DNA of 34,732 nucleotides from assembly GCA_001772005.1 (NCBI GenBank), contig MERI01000181.1, positions 1-34,732 of the forward strand. The letters run 5' to 3'. Source of the DNA: Betaproteobacteria bacterium RIFCSPLOWO2_12_FULL_62_58. GTDB lineage: Bacteria; Pseudomonadota; Gammaproteobacteria; Burkholderiales; SG8-41. The notes beneath the pieces were generated by a model. The model saw only the letters and a list, made by a program, of their open reading frames with translations, was not told the DNA's origin and did not search any database. The translations under genes and the position numbers were made by a program. Of the stretch, positions 14,776-22,769 are shown in pieces; within the stretch, counting starts at the first letter, position 1; every line of letters begins with the position of its first letter.

Positions 14776-15474
14776 ATGATCCCCTGGCTTGACGCACAAG
14801 ACCCGTTTCCCGCCGTCTCAAACGCCCTGCGCGAGCCCAACGGGTTGCTCGCCGCCGGCGCTGACTTGTCGGTCGCGCGCCTGATCGAAGCCTATCGCCA
14901 CGGAATCTTTCCGTGGTACTCGGAAGACCAGCCGCTGCTGTGGTGGTCGCCGGACCCGCGCATGGTGCTGTTTCCGCCCGAGTTCAAGCTCTCGCGCTCG
15001 CTCAAGAAGCGCCTGCGCCGGCGCGACTATGAAATCCGCGCCGACAGCGCCTTCGACGCGGTGATGCACGCGTGCGCCGAACCGCGGCGCAGCCGGGAAG
15101 GCACGTGGATTACGGCCGAGATTATCGCCGCCTACGGCATGCTCCATCGTCGCGGTGTCGCCCATTCGGTCGAAACCTGGATCGGGGGCGAGTTGGTGGG
15201 CGGCCTCTACGGCGTTGCTCTCGGGCGTATGTTCTACGGAGAATCGATGTTCGCGCTCGCCAACGACGCCTCGAAAATCGCTCTCGCGCATCTGGTGAAG
15301 CAGCTCGAACGCTGGAATTTCGGCATGATCGACTGCCAGATGAAAACGGCGCATCTCGCGTCGTTCGGGGCGCGCGAAATCCGGCGCGCCGAATTTATGC
15401 GAAAGCTGCAGGAATTGGTAAACTGTCCGTCACGCTCAGACGAATGGCGCTTCGACGATGACTTATTTGACTGA
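14776..15474 (+). CDS. aat: Leucyl/phenylalanyl-tRNA--protein transferase
   Basis: Aat transfers Leu or Phe from aminoacyl-tRNA to N-terminal Arg/Lys of proteins, marking them for ClpS/ClpAP degradation. The 232-residue protein shows the conserved segments [22 protein letters not shown]-like (here LLAAGADLS), [27 protein letters not shown], and [21 protein letters not shown]. These define the family. The ATG at 14776 matches the usual start; the upstream in-frame extension is repeat DNA. The gene overlaps bpt by 17 nt. Confidence 0.97.
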   Translation: MIPWLDAQDPFPAVSNALREPNGLLAAGADLSVARLIEAYRHGIFPWYSEDQPLLWWSPDPRMVLFPPEFKLSRSLKKRLRRRDYEIRADSAFDAVMHACAEPRRSREGTWITAEIIAAYGMLHRRGVAHSVETWIGGELVGGLYGVALGRMFYGESMFALANDASKIALAHLVKQLERWNFGMIDCQMKTAHLASFGAREIRRAEFMRKLQELVNCPSRSDEWRFDDDLFD

Positions 15475-16189
15475 TTTCCCGCTGTCGGTCCTGCAGTTCT
15501 ACGCGACGGCGCCCTATCCCTGCAGTTATCTGCCGGACCGGATGGCGCGCTCGCAGGTCGCCACGCCGAGCCACCTGATCGACGGTCCGGTCTACAGCGA
15601 ACTGGTGCGGGCCGGGTTTCGCCGCAGCGGCGCTTTCACTTACCGGCCGTACTGCGACCATTGCCGCGCCTGCGTGCCGGTGCGCATCGTAACCGAGGAA
15701 TTCCAAGCGAGCCGCACGCAGCGACGCACCAGCAAAAGACACGCCGCGCTCAAGGCCGGCATCCTCGATCTCAAATACAGCCCGGAACACTACGCGCTCT
15801 ATCTGCGTTACCAGGCGCGGCGCCACAGCGGCGGCGGCATGGACCAGGACAGCCGCGAGCAATACCGTCACTTTCTGCTCCAGAGCAACGTCGAGTCGCG
15901 CCTGATTGAATTCCGCGACCACGGCACGCTGCGCATGGCCAGCATCGTCGACGAGTTGCAGGACGGCCTGTCGTCGGTCTATACCTTTTTCGATCCCGAT
16001 GTGCCGGCCGCGAGCTTCGGCACCTTCAACGTCCTGTGGCAGATCGAACTGTGCCGCAGGCTCGACCTGCCCTATCTCTATCTGGGCTACTGGATCGCGC
16101 AAAGCCGCAAGATGGCCTACAAGATCCAGTTCCAGCCGATGCAGGGGCTGATCGACGGCCGCTGGCAGCCGGTGAAAAACCCGGAATAA
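15458..16189 (+). CDS. bpt: Aspartate/glutamate leucyltransferase
   Basis: Bpt transfers Leu to N-terminal Asp or Glu, the second bacterial N-degron tagging reaction. The 243-residue protein shows the ATE-family Cys motif [13 protein letters not shown], the N-terminal CSYLPDR, the acetyl-CoA-transferase-like fold segments SVYTFFDP and [11 protein letters not shown], and [17 protein letters not shown]. It overlaps aat by 17 nt, so both tagging branches are produced from one transcript. Confidence 0.97.
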   Translation: MTYLTDFPLSVLQFYATAPYPCSYLPDRMARSQVATPSHLIDGPVYSELVRAGFRRSGAFTYRPYCDHCRACVPVRIVTEEFQASRTQRRTSKRHAALKAGILDLKYSPEHYALYLRYQARRHSGGGMDQDSREQYRHFLLQSNVESRLIEFRDHGTLRMASIVDELQDGLSSVYTFFDPDVPAASFGTFNVLWQIELCRRLDLPYLYLGYWIAQSRKMAYKIQFQPMQGLIDGRWQPVKNPE

Positions 16190-16191
16190 GG

Positions 16192-16296
16192 ATGCTGGAT
16201 TTGTTGTCGGCGTTAATCGGCGTACCCCTCAAGGCACCCGTCAAGCGGGTATTGAGAAGAAGGGTATTGAGAAGAATCCATCTGCGGTTAATTTAG
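16192..16296 (+). CDS. Possible 34-residue basic peptide downstream of bpt
   Basis: An ATG two bases after the bpt stop opens a 34-codon frame (MLDLLSALIG..., then Arg-rich RVLRRRVLRRIHLRLI). A GGA six bases upstream is a minimal ribosome site. Part of it arises from a 15-bp tandem duplication that keeps the frame. I recognise no family. It could equally be untranslated spacer before the response regulator. Confidence 0.25.
   Translation: MLDLLSALIGVPLKAPVKRVLRRRVLRRIHLRLI
16247..16276. repeat. Perfect 2 x 15-bp tandem duplication
   Basis: GGGTATTGAGAAGAA occurs twice back to back (16247-16261, 16262-16276). It lies 33 nt before the response regulator start. Confidence 0.85.
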
Positions 16297-16308
16297 CCTC
16301 CGGCGCAG

Positions 16309-16995
16309 ATGCGCGTTCTGATCATCGAAGACGATCCCGCGATCGCCGCCAATCTCTACGACTTCCTGGAAGCGCGCGGCCACAGTGTCGACGCCGCCGC
16401 CGACGGCGTCACCGGGCTGCATCTCGCTGTCACCCACCCCTTCGACAGCATTCTGCTCGACCTCGGGCTGCCCGGCATGGACGGCGCCACGCTGTGCCGC
16501 AAGCTGCGTGAGGAAGCGCATGTCGACACCCCGGTGCTGATGCTGACGGCGCGCGACACGCTCGACGACAAGCTCAGGGGCTTCGAGCACGGCGCCGACG
16601 ATTACGTGGTCAAGCCGTTCGCGCTCAAGGAAGTCGAGGCGCGTCTGCTGGCGCTGCACAAGCGCTACACCGGCAAAGTCACCAGCCGCGCGCTGGAAGT
16701 CGGCGAGCTTACCCTTGACCCCAGAACGCTCGCGATCCGCTTCGCCGGCGCAAGCGTCAAGCTGCCACCCAAGTGCATCCGGCTTCTCGAAATGCTGATG
16801 CGCGAGCCTGGCCGCGTGTTCAGCCGCAAGCAACTCGAATCCGAGGTTTGGGGCGACGTGCAGGAAACCAGCGACACGCTGCGCAGCCACATGCACATCC
16901 TGCGCCGCGCGCTGACCCAGGCCGGGGGTTACGACCCGATCGAGACCGTGCACGGCCTCGGCTACCGCCTGCTGTCCCGGGATCAGGACTATTGA
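16309..16995 (+). CDS. OmpR-family response regulator
   Basis: This 228-residue protein has an N-terminal receiver domain (phosphoacceptor D51 in ILLDLGLPG, acidic pocket D8/D9, K102 in YVVKPFA). A C-terminal winged-helix DNA-binding domain (about 130-222) contains RVFSRKQLESEVWGD and the recognition segment SDTLRSHMHILRRAL, ending VHGLGYRL. It is the partner of the histidine kinase that follows. The downstream LTA-synthase-type gene suggests envelope stress or surface modification as the regulated function, as in PmrAB/ColRS-like systems. The precise signal cannot be read. Confidence 0.93.
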   Translation: MRVLIIEDDPAIAANLYDFLEARGHSVDAAADGVTGLHLAVTHPFDSILLDLGLPGMDGATLCRKLREEAHVDTPVLMLTARDTLDDKLRGFEHGADDYVVKPFALKEVEARLLALHKRYTGKVTSRALEVGELTLDPRTLAIRFAGASVKLPPKCIRLLEMLMREPGRVFSRKQLESEVWGDVQETSDTLRSHMHILRRALTQAGGYDPIETVHGLGYRLLSRDQDY

Positions 16996-17022
16996 GCTTT
17001 TCTTAACTGCATGACACGCTCA

Positions 17023-17062
17023 ATCCCTCACCCCCGCCCCCTCTCCCGCAAGGAGAGGGGAG
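17023..17062. repeat. CCCTCACCCCCGCCCC...GGAGAGGGG repeat element
   Basis: A C-rich run (CCCTCACCCCCGCCCC) leads into a perfect 9-bp hairpin, CCCCTCTCC (17038-17046) / GGAGAGGGG (17052-17060), with loop CGCAA. This motif is a well-known dispersed intergenic repeat in proteobacterial genomes. Here it sits inside a two-component operon. Confidence 0.7.
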
Positions 17063-17069
17063 ATTCGAG

Positions 17070-17096
17070 ACGTAAATGAATGTCATTCATTTACGT
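17070..17096. repeat. Perfect 27-bp palindrome before the histidine kinase
   Basis: ACGTAAATGAATG (17070-17082) and CATTCATTTACGT (17084-17096) are exact reverse complements around a single T. It is AT-rich in GC-rich surroundings and followed by AAAA and not by T residues, so it is not a classic terminator for the plus strand. It lies 27 nt before the kinase start and could be an operator, or the tail of the adjacent repeat element. Confidence 0.8.
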
Positions 17097-17122
17097 AAAA
17101 CTCAATAAGAGCCTCCGATATC

Positions 17123-18415
17123 GTGCCAGCGCATCACGCGTTTCATTATGTTAGAGGCGCTAGACTCGGCCTGCGGCTGCGCGTCGCGCTGGCGTTCGCG
17201 ATTTCCTGCGTCCTCGTCGTCGGCGCGCTGGGCATTACCCTCTTCACCGCCTCCGAGGAAATGGAGGAAGCACTCGTCGACCAGATCATCGACGAAGAAA
17301 TGAACCACGTCATCGCGCGCTATCGCGAGGATCCGGAATTCGTGCCGCAGGCCACCTCCAACCTCGAAGCGTTCATCGTACGCACACCCGCCGATCTGGC
17401 CGGGCTGCCGGCCTACTTGCGCGGCCTTGGCGCAGGGCGTCACGAGGTATTTCGCGGCCCCGATGAATTTCATGTCGCCATGCGCATCGTTGGCGACATG
17501 CGGTTTTATGTCGCTTACGACGTCGGACTCCACGAGCGGCGCGTGCGCGAGTTCAAGATTCTGATCCTGCTGTCGCTGATGGTCGTCGGCGTAGTGGCGC
17601 TCGCGCTCGGCTATCTGTTGTCGGGGTTGCTCGTCAAGCAGGTCACCGATCTCGCCGCACGGGTAAACAGCCTCGCGCCCGAAACCACCCAGGACGCGCT
17701 GGTACAGCCCGGGCAGGACGCGGAAGTCGCACAGCTTGCGCGGGCGCTGGACGACTACCGCGCGCGCATCGCGCGGATGATCCAGCGCGAACAGGAGTTC
17801 ACCGCCAACGCGAGCCACGAGTTGCGCACGCCGCTCACCGCGATCAAGACCGGCTGCGAACTGCTCGCTCTCGAGCCCGATCTCAGCGACAAGGCGCAAA
17901 GTCGCGTGGCGGCCATCGGCAGGGCCGCCGAGCGCATGACCGAACAGCTCCAGGCGCTGCTGTTCCTGGCACGCGAACAAGGCGTGGGCGGCAGCGAACC
18001 GGTGGCGCTCGTGGAAAGCGTGCACGATGCAGCCGAACCCTACCGTGGCGAGATCGCGCGCAAGGGCCTCCACTTTGAAGTCGATATCGGCGGCGACGCG
18101 GTGCTTGATCTCAACCGCCAGGCGCTGCACCTGGTGCTCGCCAACCTGATCAAGAACGCCGTCCGCTATACCGAGCAGGGGTCGATCCGGGTGAGCTACG
18201 CCAGGCGGCGGCTGACCGTGGCCGATTCGGGAACGGGCATTGCCGCCGACCATTTGCCGCACGTGTTCAAGCGCTTCTACCGCGGCGACCCCGGACAGGA
18301 CGGCATCGGCCTGGGACTGGCCATCGTCAAGCGCATCTGCGACCACTTCAACTGGAAAATCGAGGTCAAGAGCGGGCCCGAGCACGGTTCCGAGTTCAGC
18401 ATCACCTTCCCGTGA
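17123..18415 (+). CDS. Membrane sensor histidine kinase
   Basis: The 430-residue kinase has two membrane helices (about 19-42 and 146-170) flanking a periplasmic sensor of about 100 residues. A HAMP-like linker follows, then the H-box ASHELRTPL with H232 and an HATPase domain with the N-box (LANLIKNAVRYT), G1 (VADSGTGIA) and G2 (GIGLGLAIVKRI). The start is a GTG at 17123 with a poor ribosome site; no ATG gives a complete first helix. It pairs with the response regulator upstream. The sensor region is acidic near the first helix (EEMEEALVDQIIDEEM), which might bind cations or cationic peptides; that is inference. Confidence 0.92.
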   Translation: MPAHHAFHYVRGARLGLRLRVALAFAISCVLVVGALGITLFTASEEMEEALVDQIIDEEMNHVIARYREDPEFVPQATSNLEAFIVRTPADLAGLPAYLRGLGAGRHEVFRGPDEFHVAMRIVGDMRFYVAYDVGLHERRVREFKILILLSLMVVGVVALALGYLLSGLLVKQVTDLAARVNSLAPETTQDALVQPGQDAEVAQLARALDDYRARIARMIQREQEFTANASHELRTPLTAIKTGCELLALEPDLSDKAQSRVAAIGRAAERMTEQLQALLFLAREQGVGGSEPVALVESVHDAAEPYRGEIARKGLHFEVDIGGDAVLDLNRQALHLVLANLIKNAVRYTEQGSIRVSYARRRLTVADSGTGIAADHLPHVFKRFYRGDPGQDGIGLGLAIVKRICDHFNWKIEVKSGPEHGSEFSITFP

Positions 18416-18538
18416 CCCGGGTGGCCCGGTGTTCACAGGTTCTTCACGCCGTCGCGACAAGTCCTTGACGCGGGTTGCGCTAATCTTCCCGGTTTGAATC
18501 AACATGCGCCGCCCGCGCAGGGCGCGGGGGAAGACGCG

Positions 18539-20494
18539 ATGAACGTTGCCAGCTACAGGCTGCCCTGGCGCGCCGCTCCGGCCGGCGCCGGTGTGCGGCA
18601 CCAGCGATATGCCCTGGTATGGCTGGTAGCTGCTGCTTACTGCGCCGTTTCCGGCGCCACCCGTCTCGTGCTCGCGCTCAAGGCGCTGGCCGCTGGTCAG
18701 ATTGCCGCCGCCGAGTTGCCACCGATCCTCCTCACCGGCCTGGGCAATGACCTCGTTACCTGCCTCTATCTGTGCGCACCGTTCGTGCTCTACCTGCTGC
18801 TCGTGCCGCAACGCTTCTACCGGCGCGCGGGTCAGCGCATGCTGGTATGGACGCTGCTTGCCCTGACGCTGTACGGGCTGGCCTATCTCGGGGCTGTCGA
18901 ATATTTCTTTTTCGACGAGTTCAATTCGCGCTTCAACTTCGTCGCCGTCGAGTACCTGATTTACCCGCATGAAGTGTTCGTCAACATCTGGGAATCCTAC
19001 CCGGTGGCCAAGGCGCTCGTCGCGAGCGGCGTCCTGACCGCGTTGCTGCTCGGGCTGCTGAAACCGCGTATCGTTTCCGCGCTTGCGGACGAAAACCGCT
19101 TCCGGCAGCGCATCAAGCCGGCGGCCGCGTTGCTCGCGGCGCTGATCGCCGTCCACTTCGGGATTGACATCAACACCGGCCGCGCGAGCCACAACCGCGT
19201 CGCCGATGAGCTGGCTGCAAACGGGATCTATTCCTTCTTCAACGCGGCAGTCAACAGCCACCTCGACTACACGCAGTTCTACCTGACCGTCAACGAAGAT
19301 GAAGCCGCGGCGCGCGTGCGGCGGCTGGTCGCACAGCCCAACGCGACCTTTCTGCCGGGCGCGCAAAACCCGCTGGCACGCCACATACGGTATGCCGGGG
19401 CGCCCAAGCCGCTGCACGTGATGGTGCTGCTGGAGGAATCGCTCGGCGCCGAATTTGTCGGGGCCTACGGCGATAAGCGCGGACTCACGCCCAACCTCGA
19501 CCGCATCGCGCGCGACGGTCTGGTGTTCACCCATACCTACGCCAGCGGCACACGCACGGTACGGGGCATGGAAGCCGTCACGGCATCGTTCCCGCCGGTG
19601 CCGGCCGAGGCTATCGTCAAGCGTTCCCACAACGAAGGCATGTTCAACTGGTCGACGGTGATGCACGAGAACGGCTACAGCCCGACTTTCGTCTACGGCG
19701 GCTTCGGCACCTTCGACAACATGAATTACTTCTTCGGCAACAACGGTTACCGTGTGGTCGACCGCACTGCCATGGACGGGGCCAAGTTCAGCAATATTTG
19801 GGGGGTGAGCGACGAGGACCTGTTCCGCAACGCGTTCAAGGTATTCGACGAGCAGCATGCGCGGGGGGAACGTATTTTCTCGGTCATCATGACCACCTCG
19901 AACCACAAGCCGTTCACCTTTCCCGCCGGCATCGAGGGCGTCAAAGCGAGCGGTGGGGGGCGTGAATCCGGCGCGCGTTACGCCGACCACGCGATCGGGC
20001 GTTTCGTCGAGGAACTTCGGCAACGCCCGTATTTCGATGACACCGTGGTCGTCATCGTCGCCGACCACGGCGCGCGCGTCTATGGGCGCGAGGACATTCC
20101 TCTGCCGTCATACGAAATCCCGTTCATCGTCTACAGTCCGCGCCACGTCGCGCCGCGCCGCGTCGAAGCGCTCACGAGCCAGATCGATGTCGCGCCGACG
20201 GTGCTCGGGTTGCTCAACATCTCCTACGACAGCGTGTTTTTCGGGAGGGACGTGCTGATCGATGCCGCGGACCGGAGATTCGTGCCGCTCAATCACAATC
20301 GCGACATTGCGCTCTTCCGCGACGGCAAGCTGAACGAACTTGGCTTCCGCAAGACCCACGCGACGCTGGCCTACAATCCGATAACGCGCCGGCAAACGCC
20401 GGCTGCCGCGGACAGTGAGGGCGCGAAAGACGCCGCCAGCGTATTCCAGCTCGCGTACACGCTTTACGCCAATCGTGGCTACAGACTCCACTGA
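18539..20494 (+). CDS. LTA-synthase-type sulfatase/phosphoglycerol transferase-like enzyme
   Basis: The 651-residue protein has about five N-terminal membrane helices (residues 20-190). A periplasmic alkaline-phosphatase-superfamily domain follows. Its motifs are VLLEESLGAEF (metal-binding E), the catalytic Thr region YASGTRTVRGMEA, and IVADHGARVYG with the metal-binding D and H. Family members transfer phosphoglycerol or phosphoethanolamine-like groups to envelope lipids or glycans. The ATG at 18539 has GGGGGAAG eight bases upstream and is preferred over a TTG at 18494. It lies 123 nt after the kinase gene and just before a PAP2 fragment. The real substrate is unknown. Confidence 0.9.
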   Translation: MNVASYRLPWRAAPAGAGVRHQRYALVWLVAAAYCAVSGATRLVLALKALAAGQIAAAELPPILLTGLGNDLVTCLYLCAPFVLYLLLVPQRFYRRAGQRMLVWTLLALTLYGLAYLGAVEYFFFDEFNSRFNFVAVEYLIYPHEVFVNIWESYPVAKALVASGVLTALLLGLLKPRIVSALADENRFRQRIKPAAALLAALIAVHFGIDINTGRASHNRVADELAANGIYSFFNAAVNSHLDYTQFYLTVNEDEAAARVRRLVAQPNATFLPGAQNPLARHIRYAGAPKPLHVMVLLEESLGAEFVGAYGDKRGLTPNLDRIARDGLVFTHTYASGTRTVRGMEAVTASFPPVPAEAIVKRSHNEGMFNWSTVMHENGYSPTFVYGGFGTFDNMNYFFGNNGYRVVDRTAMDGAKFSNIWGVSDEDLFRNAFKVFDEQHARGERIFSVIMTTSNHKPFTFPAGIEGVKASGGGRESGARYADHAIGRFVEELRQRPYFDDTVVVIVADHGARVYGREDIPLPSYEIPFIVYSPRHVAPRRVEALTSQIDVAPTVLGLLNISYDSVFFGRDVLIDAADRRFVPLNHNRDIALFRDGKLNELGFRKTHATLAYNPITRRQTPAAADSEGAKDAASVFQLAYTLYANRGYRLH

Positions 20495-20548
20495 AGGTGC
20501 GAATCCCGTTGCGCCGGCAGTTCGGAAACAGGACTGGTTCGTCCTGCT

Positions 20549-20779
20549 TTCGCGTTGATGGCGTTCCATTTCGTCGGGCGCACGCGCCGGCAACCGCTGC
20601 TGGCTTGGGCCGGGCTTGCAACGGGGCTCGGCGGCGGCTCGGTGCTGGGTCCCGGCCGCATGCTGCAGGGCGCGCACTTCCTCACCCACACGCTGTGGGC
20701 GGGCCTGGTATGCTGGGTAGTCATCCTCACTCTCTACCTGGCGCTAATCGGTCTGCCGAAGCACACGGGCGCCGCCTGA
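20549..20779 (+). pseudogene. C-terminal fragment of a PAP2-family phosphatase
   Basis: The frame reads FALMAFHFVGRTRRQ, then GRMLQGAHFLTHTLWAGLVCW and a final helix ending IGLPKHTGAA. GRM-QGAHFLSH-LW is the third PAP2 motif with its catalytic His. The sequence upstream of FALM is unrelated, so the N-terminal helices and the PGGH motif are missing. A TTG/ATG start at 20555/20558 could still give about 74 residues, but these would be catalytically incomplete. PAP2 genes commonly accompany LTA-synthase-type genes, so this is probably the decayed partner of the gene before it. Confidence 0.7.
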
Positions 20780-20876
20780 GTGGCGCGAGCATGAGATAAT
20801 TGAAATTCAAGAATGGAAATCACGCGTCGCGAGCCATGGGCGACGACGCGAACACACACCAGAGCGGGGTCGATTC

Positions 20877-22007
20877 ATGCTTAATTTTGCCATCGTGGGT
20901 TGCGGCCGCATCGCGAAACGGCACGCCGAGATCCTGGGAAGCGGGCAAATTGCCGGAGCCAGGCTCGTTGCGGTAAGCGACGTAATCGAGGCGCGCGCGC
21001 GCGCCTTCGGGGAACAGCATTCGGTGCCGCATTTCACCGACTACCACCGGATGATGCATGCGCTCGGCACCAAGATCGATGTCGTAAACATTGCGGCGCC
21101 GAGCGGCGCTCACGCGTCTGTCTGCCTGGATCTTGCGCCGTACGGCAAACACCTTGTCGTGGAGAAACCGATGGCGCTCACGTTGGCGGACGCCGATGCC
21201 ATGATCGGCGCCTGTGACAAGGCCGGAGTGAGGCTGTTCGTGGTCCAGCAAAACCGCTACAACCTCCCGGTGCTGAAGCTGCGTGAAGCGCTGGAGGCCG
21301 GCCGGTTCGGGAAGCTCGTTATCGGCACGGTACGGGTTCGCTGGTGCAGGACACAAGCCTACTACGATCAGGATGCCTGGCGCGGCACATGGGCCGATGA
21401 CGGCGGCGTGTTCGCCAACCAGGCCAGCCACCACGTGGATCTTCTGCAGTGGATGATGGGCAGCGTCGATTCCGTATTCGCCACATCGGCCACTCGCCTG
21501 GTGGACATCGAGGTGGAGGATACCGGCGTGGCCGTGCTGAAATTCTCGAGCGGCGCACTGGGTGTCATCGAGGCGACCACTGCGACACGCCCGTCCGATC
21601 TGGAGGGCTCGATCTCGATCCTCGGCGAGAAGGGAACAGTTGAAATCGGGGGATTTGCCGTGAACCGCATGAAGACCTGGAACTTCAGCGACAATCTCGA
21701 CGGCGACCCGGCAGTGCTCGAGAAGTATCGGGAGAATCCACCCAACGTCTACGGTTTCGGCCACCTGCGTTACCTGCAGCACGTGGTCGACTGCATCGTC
21801 AACGACAAACCGGGGGCGGTTGACGGCCGCGAAGGGCGTCAATCGCTCGAGCTCATCACCGCAATCTACGAGTCGATCGAAAGCGGCCGGAAGGTGCCCC
21901 TGCATTTCCGCCCGGAAAAATCGCGCTTGGGTCGGCGGGAGAGGATTCCGACAGCGGGCTCAACAGCGACTCGGCTCAAAAAACCGCCGCTCACCTCGGC
22001 CTCCTGA
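20877..22007 (+). CDS. Gfo/Idh/MocA oxidoreductase, WbpB-like nucleotide-sugar dehydrogenase
   Basis: The 376-residue protein has a Rossmann domain (FAIVGCGRIAKRHAE), the EKP catalytic Lys (K97 in VVEKPMAL) and the C-terminal segment WRGTWADDGGVFANQASHHVDLLQWMMG. The last strongly resembles WbpB/WlbA-type enzymes, which oxidise C3 of UDP-GlcNAc(A) or similar sugars before transamination. GGGG ten bases before the ATG is the likely ribosome site. It is convergent with the glycosyltransferase/aminotransferase operon, and a DegT aminotransferase 0.8 kb away is the natural next enzyme. The exact substrate is not determinable. Confidence 0.88.
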   Translation: MLNFAIVGCGRIAKRHAEILGSGQIAGARLVAVSDVIEARARAFGEQHSVPHFTDYHRMMHALGTKIDVVNIAAPSGAHASVCLDLAPYGKHLVVEKPMALTLADADAMIGACDKAGVRLFVVQQNRYNLPVLKLREALEAGRFGKLVIGTVRVRWCRTQAYYDQDAWRGTWADDGGVFANQASHHVDLLQWMMGSVDSVFATSATRLVDIEVEDTGVAVLKFSSGALGVIEATTATRPSDLEGSISILGEKGTVEIGGFAVNRMKTWNFSDNLDGDPAVLEKYRENPPNVYGFGHLRYLQHVVDCIVNDKPGAVDGREGRQSLELITAIYESIESGRKVPLHFRPEKSRLGRRERIPTAGSTATRLKKPPLTSAS

Positions 22008-22040
22008 ACGCGGCCGGCGGCGGTAGCGGCCGTCCGCGCG

Positions 22041-22769
22041 TCAATCGGGCACGCGCTCCGCGACCTTGAACCCGCGCATGCGGGACTTCATCCACCGTAC
22101 CGCGAACATGTCCACGATCGCGTCGAAACGGTCGAGAACGCCGTAGTGGCTCCTGCCGCTGTGCCGCGGTTGGTTCGCCACCGGCACTTCTGCAACGCGG
22201 AACCCGCGCAGGTCAAGCAGGATCGGCAGGAAACGATGCACGCCTTTGAAAAACGGGATGTCCGCCACGCATTCGCGGCGAAATGCGCGGTAGGTGCACC
22301 CGGCGTCCGTTATGGGATCCTGCAGTACGCGACTGCGCACCCAGTTCGAACCACGCGAGATCAGGTTCTTCGCCCATGAATCGCTTTGCGCACGGCTGGC
22401 GCGGCGCGTGCCGCAAACGCAATCGGCGCTTTCCAGCGCCTCCAGGAACTTCGGCAGGTCGCGCGGATCGTTCTGCAGGTCCGCATCAAGCGTGACGATG
22501 ATGCGTCCCCGCGACGCCTTGATCGCGGCGAAGCTCGCCGCCGACTCCCCGGAGTTCGATTCGAGCCGCTGCGCCCGCAGGCGCGGGTAGTCGCGCACCA
22601 GCGACTTCAGCAGCTCCCAGCTCCCGTCGGCGCTGCAATCGTCAGTGATCACGATTTCATAATCGAGACTCAGCCGGTCGGCCTCGCCGGTCACTGCCGC
22701 AAGCAGCGCCGGGAGGTTGTCCTCCTCGTTGTAACAGGGTACGGCGAAGCTGATCTCGCGGTCCATCAT
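22041..22769 (-). CDS. Family 2 glycosyltransferase (dolichol-phosphate-mannose-synthase-like)
   Basis: The 242-residue GT-A enzyme has FAVPCYNEEDNLPALL at the N terminus, the metal-binding DAD motif (D95, D97 in VTLDADLQNDP) and the conserved CTYRAFRREC and NQPRHSGRSHYG segments. Proteins of this type load a sugar onto polyprenyl phosphate. It lacks the C-terminal helices of ArnC, so it would act at the membrane surface. It overlaps the aminotransferase stop by four bases, depending on which of two ATGs (22769/22766) is used. It is the last gene of a three-gene operon with the ArnT-like transferase and the aminotransferase. Confidence 0.92.
   Translation of the reverse strand: MMDREISFAVPCYNEEDNLPALLAAVTGEADRLSLDYEIVITDDCSADGSWELLKSLVRDYPRLRAQRLESNSGESAASFAAIKASRGRIIVTLDADLQNDPRDLPKFLEALESADCVCGTRRASRAQSDSWAKNLISRGSNWVRSRVLQDPITDAGCTYRAFRRECVADIPFFKGVHRFLPILLDLRGFRVAEVPVANQPRHSGRSHYGVLDRFDAIVDMFAVRWMKSRMRGFKVAERVPD

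Noticed and set aside
17102-20068. 988-codon open frame on the minus strand opposite the kinase and LTA-synthase-type genes
   Set aside because: The plus-strand genes have full domain sets. The antisense frame has no recognisable domain and is rich in residues expected from mirrored GC-rich codons.
20803-20813. TTGAAATTCAA palindrome upstream of the Gfo/Idh gene
   Set aside because: It has the wrong spacing for an FNR/Dnr site (one central base and not four) and no promoter elements in register.
22008-22040. GC-rich pairing between the convergent Gfo/Idh and GT2 genes as a terminator
   Set aside because: CGGCC/GGCCG pairing is possible but short and without a T-tract; in such GC-rich sequence it is expected by chance.
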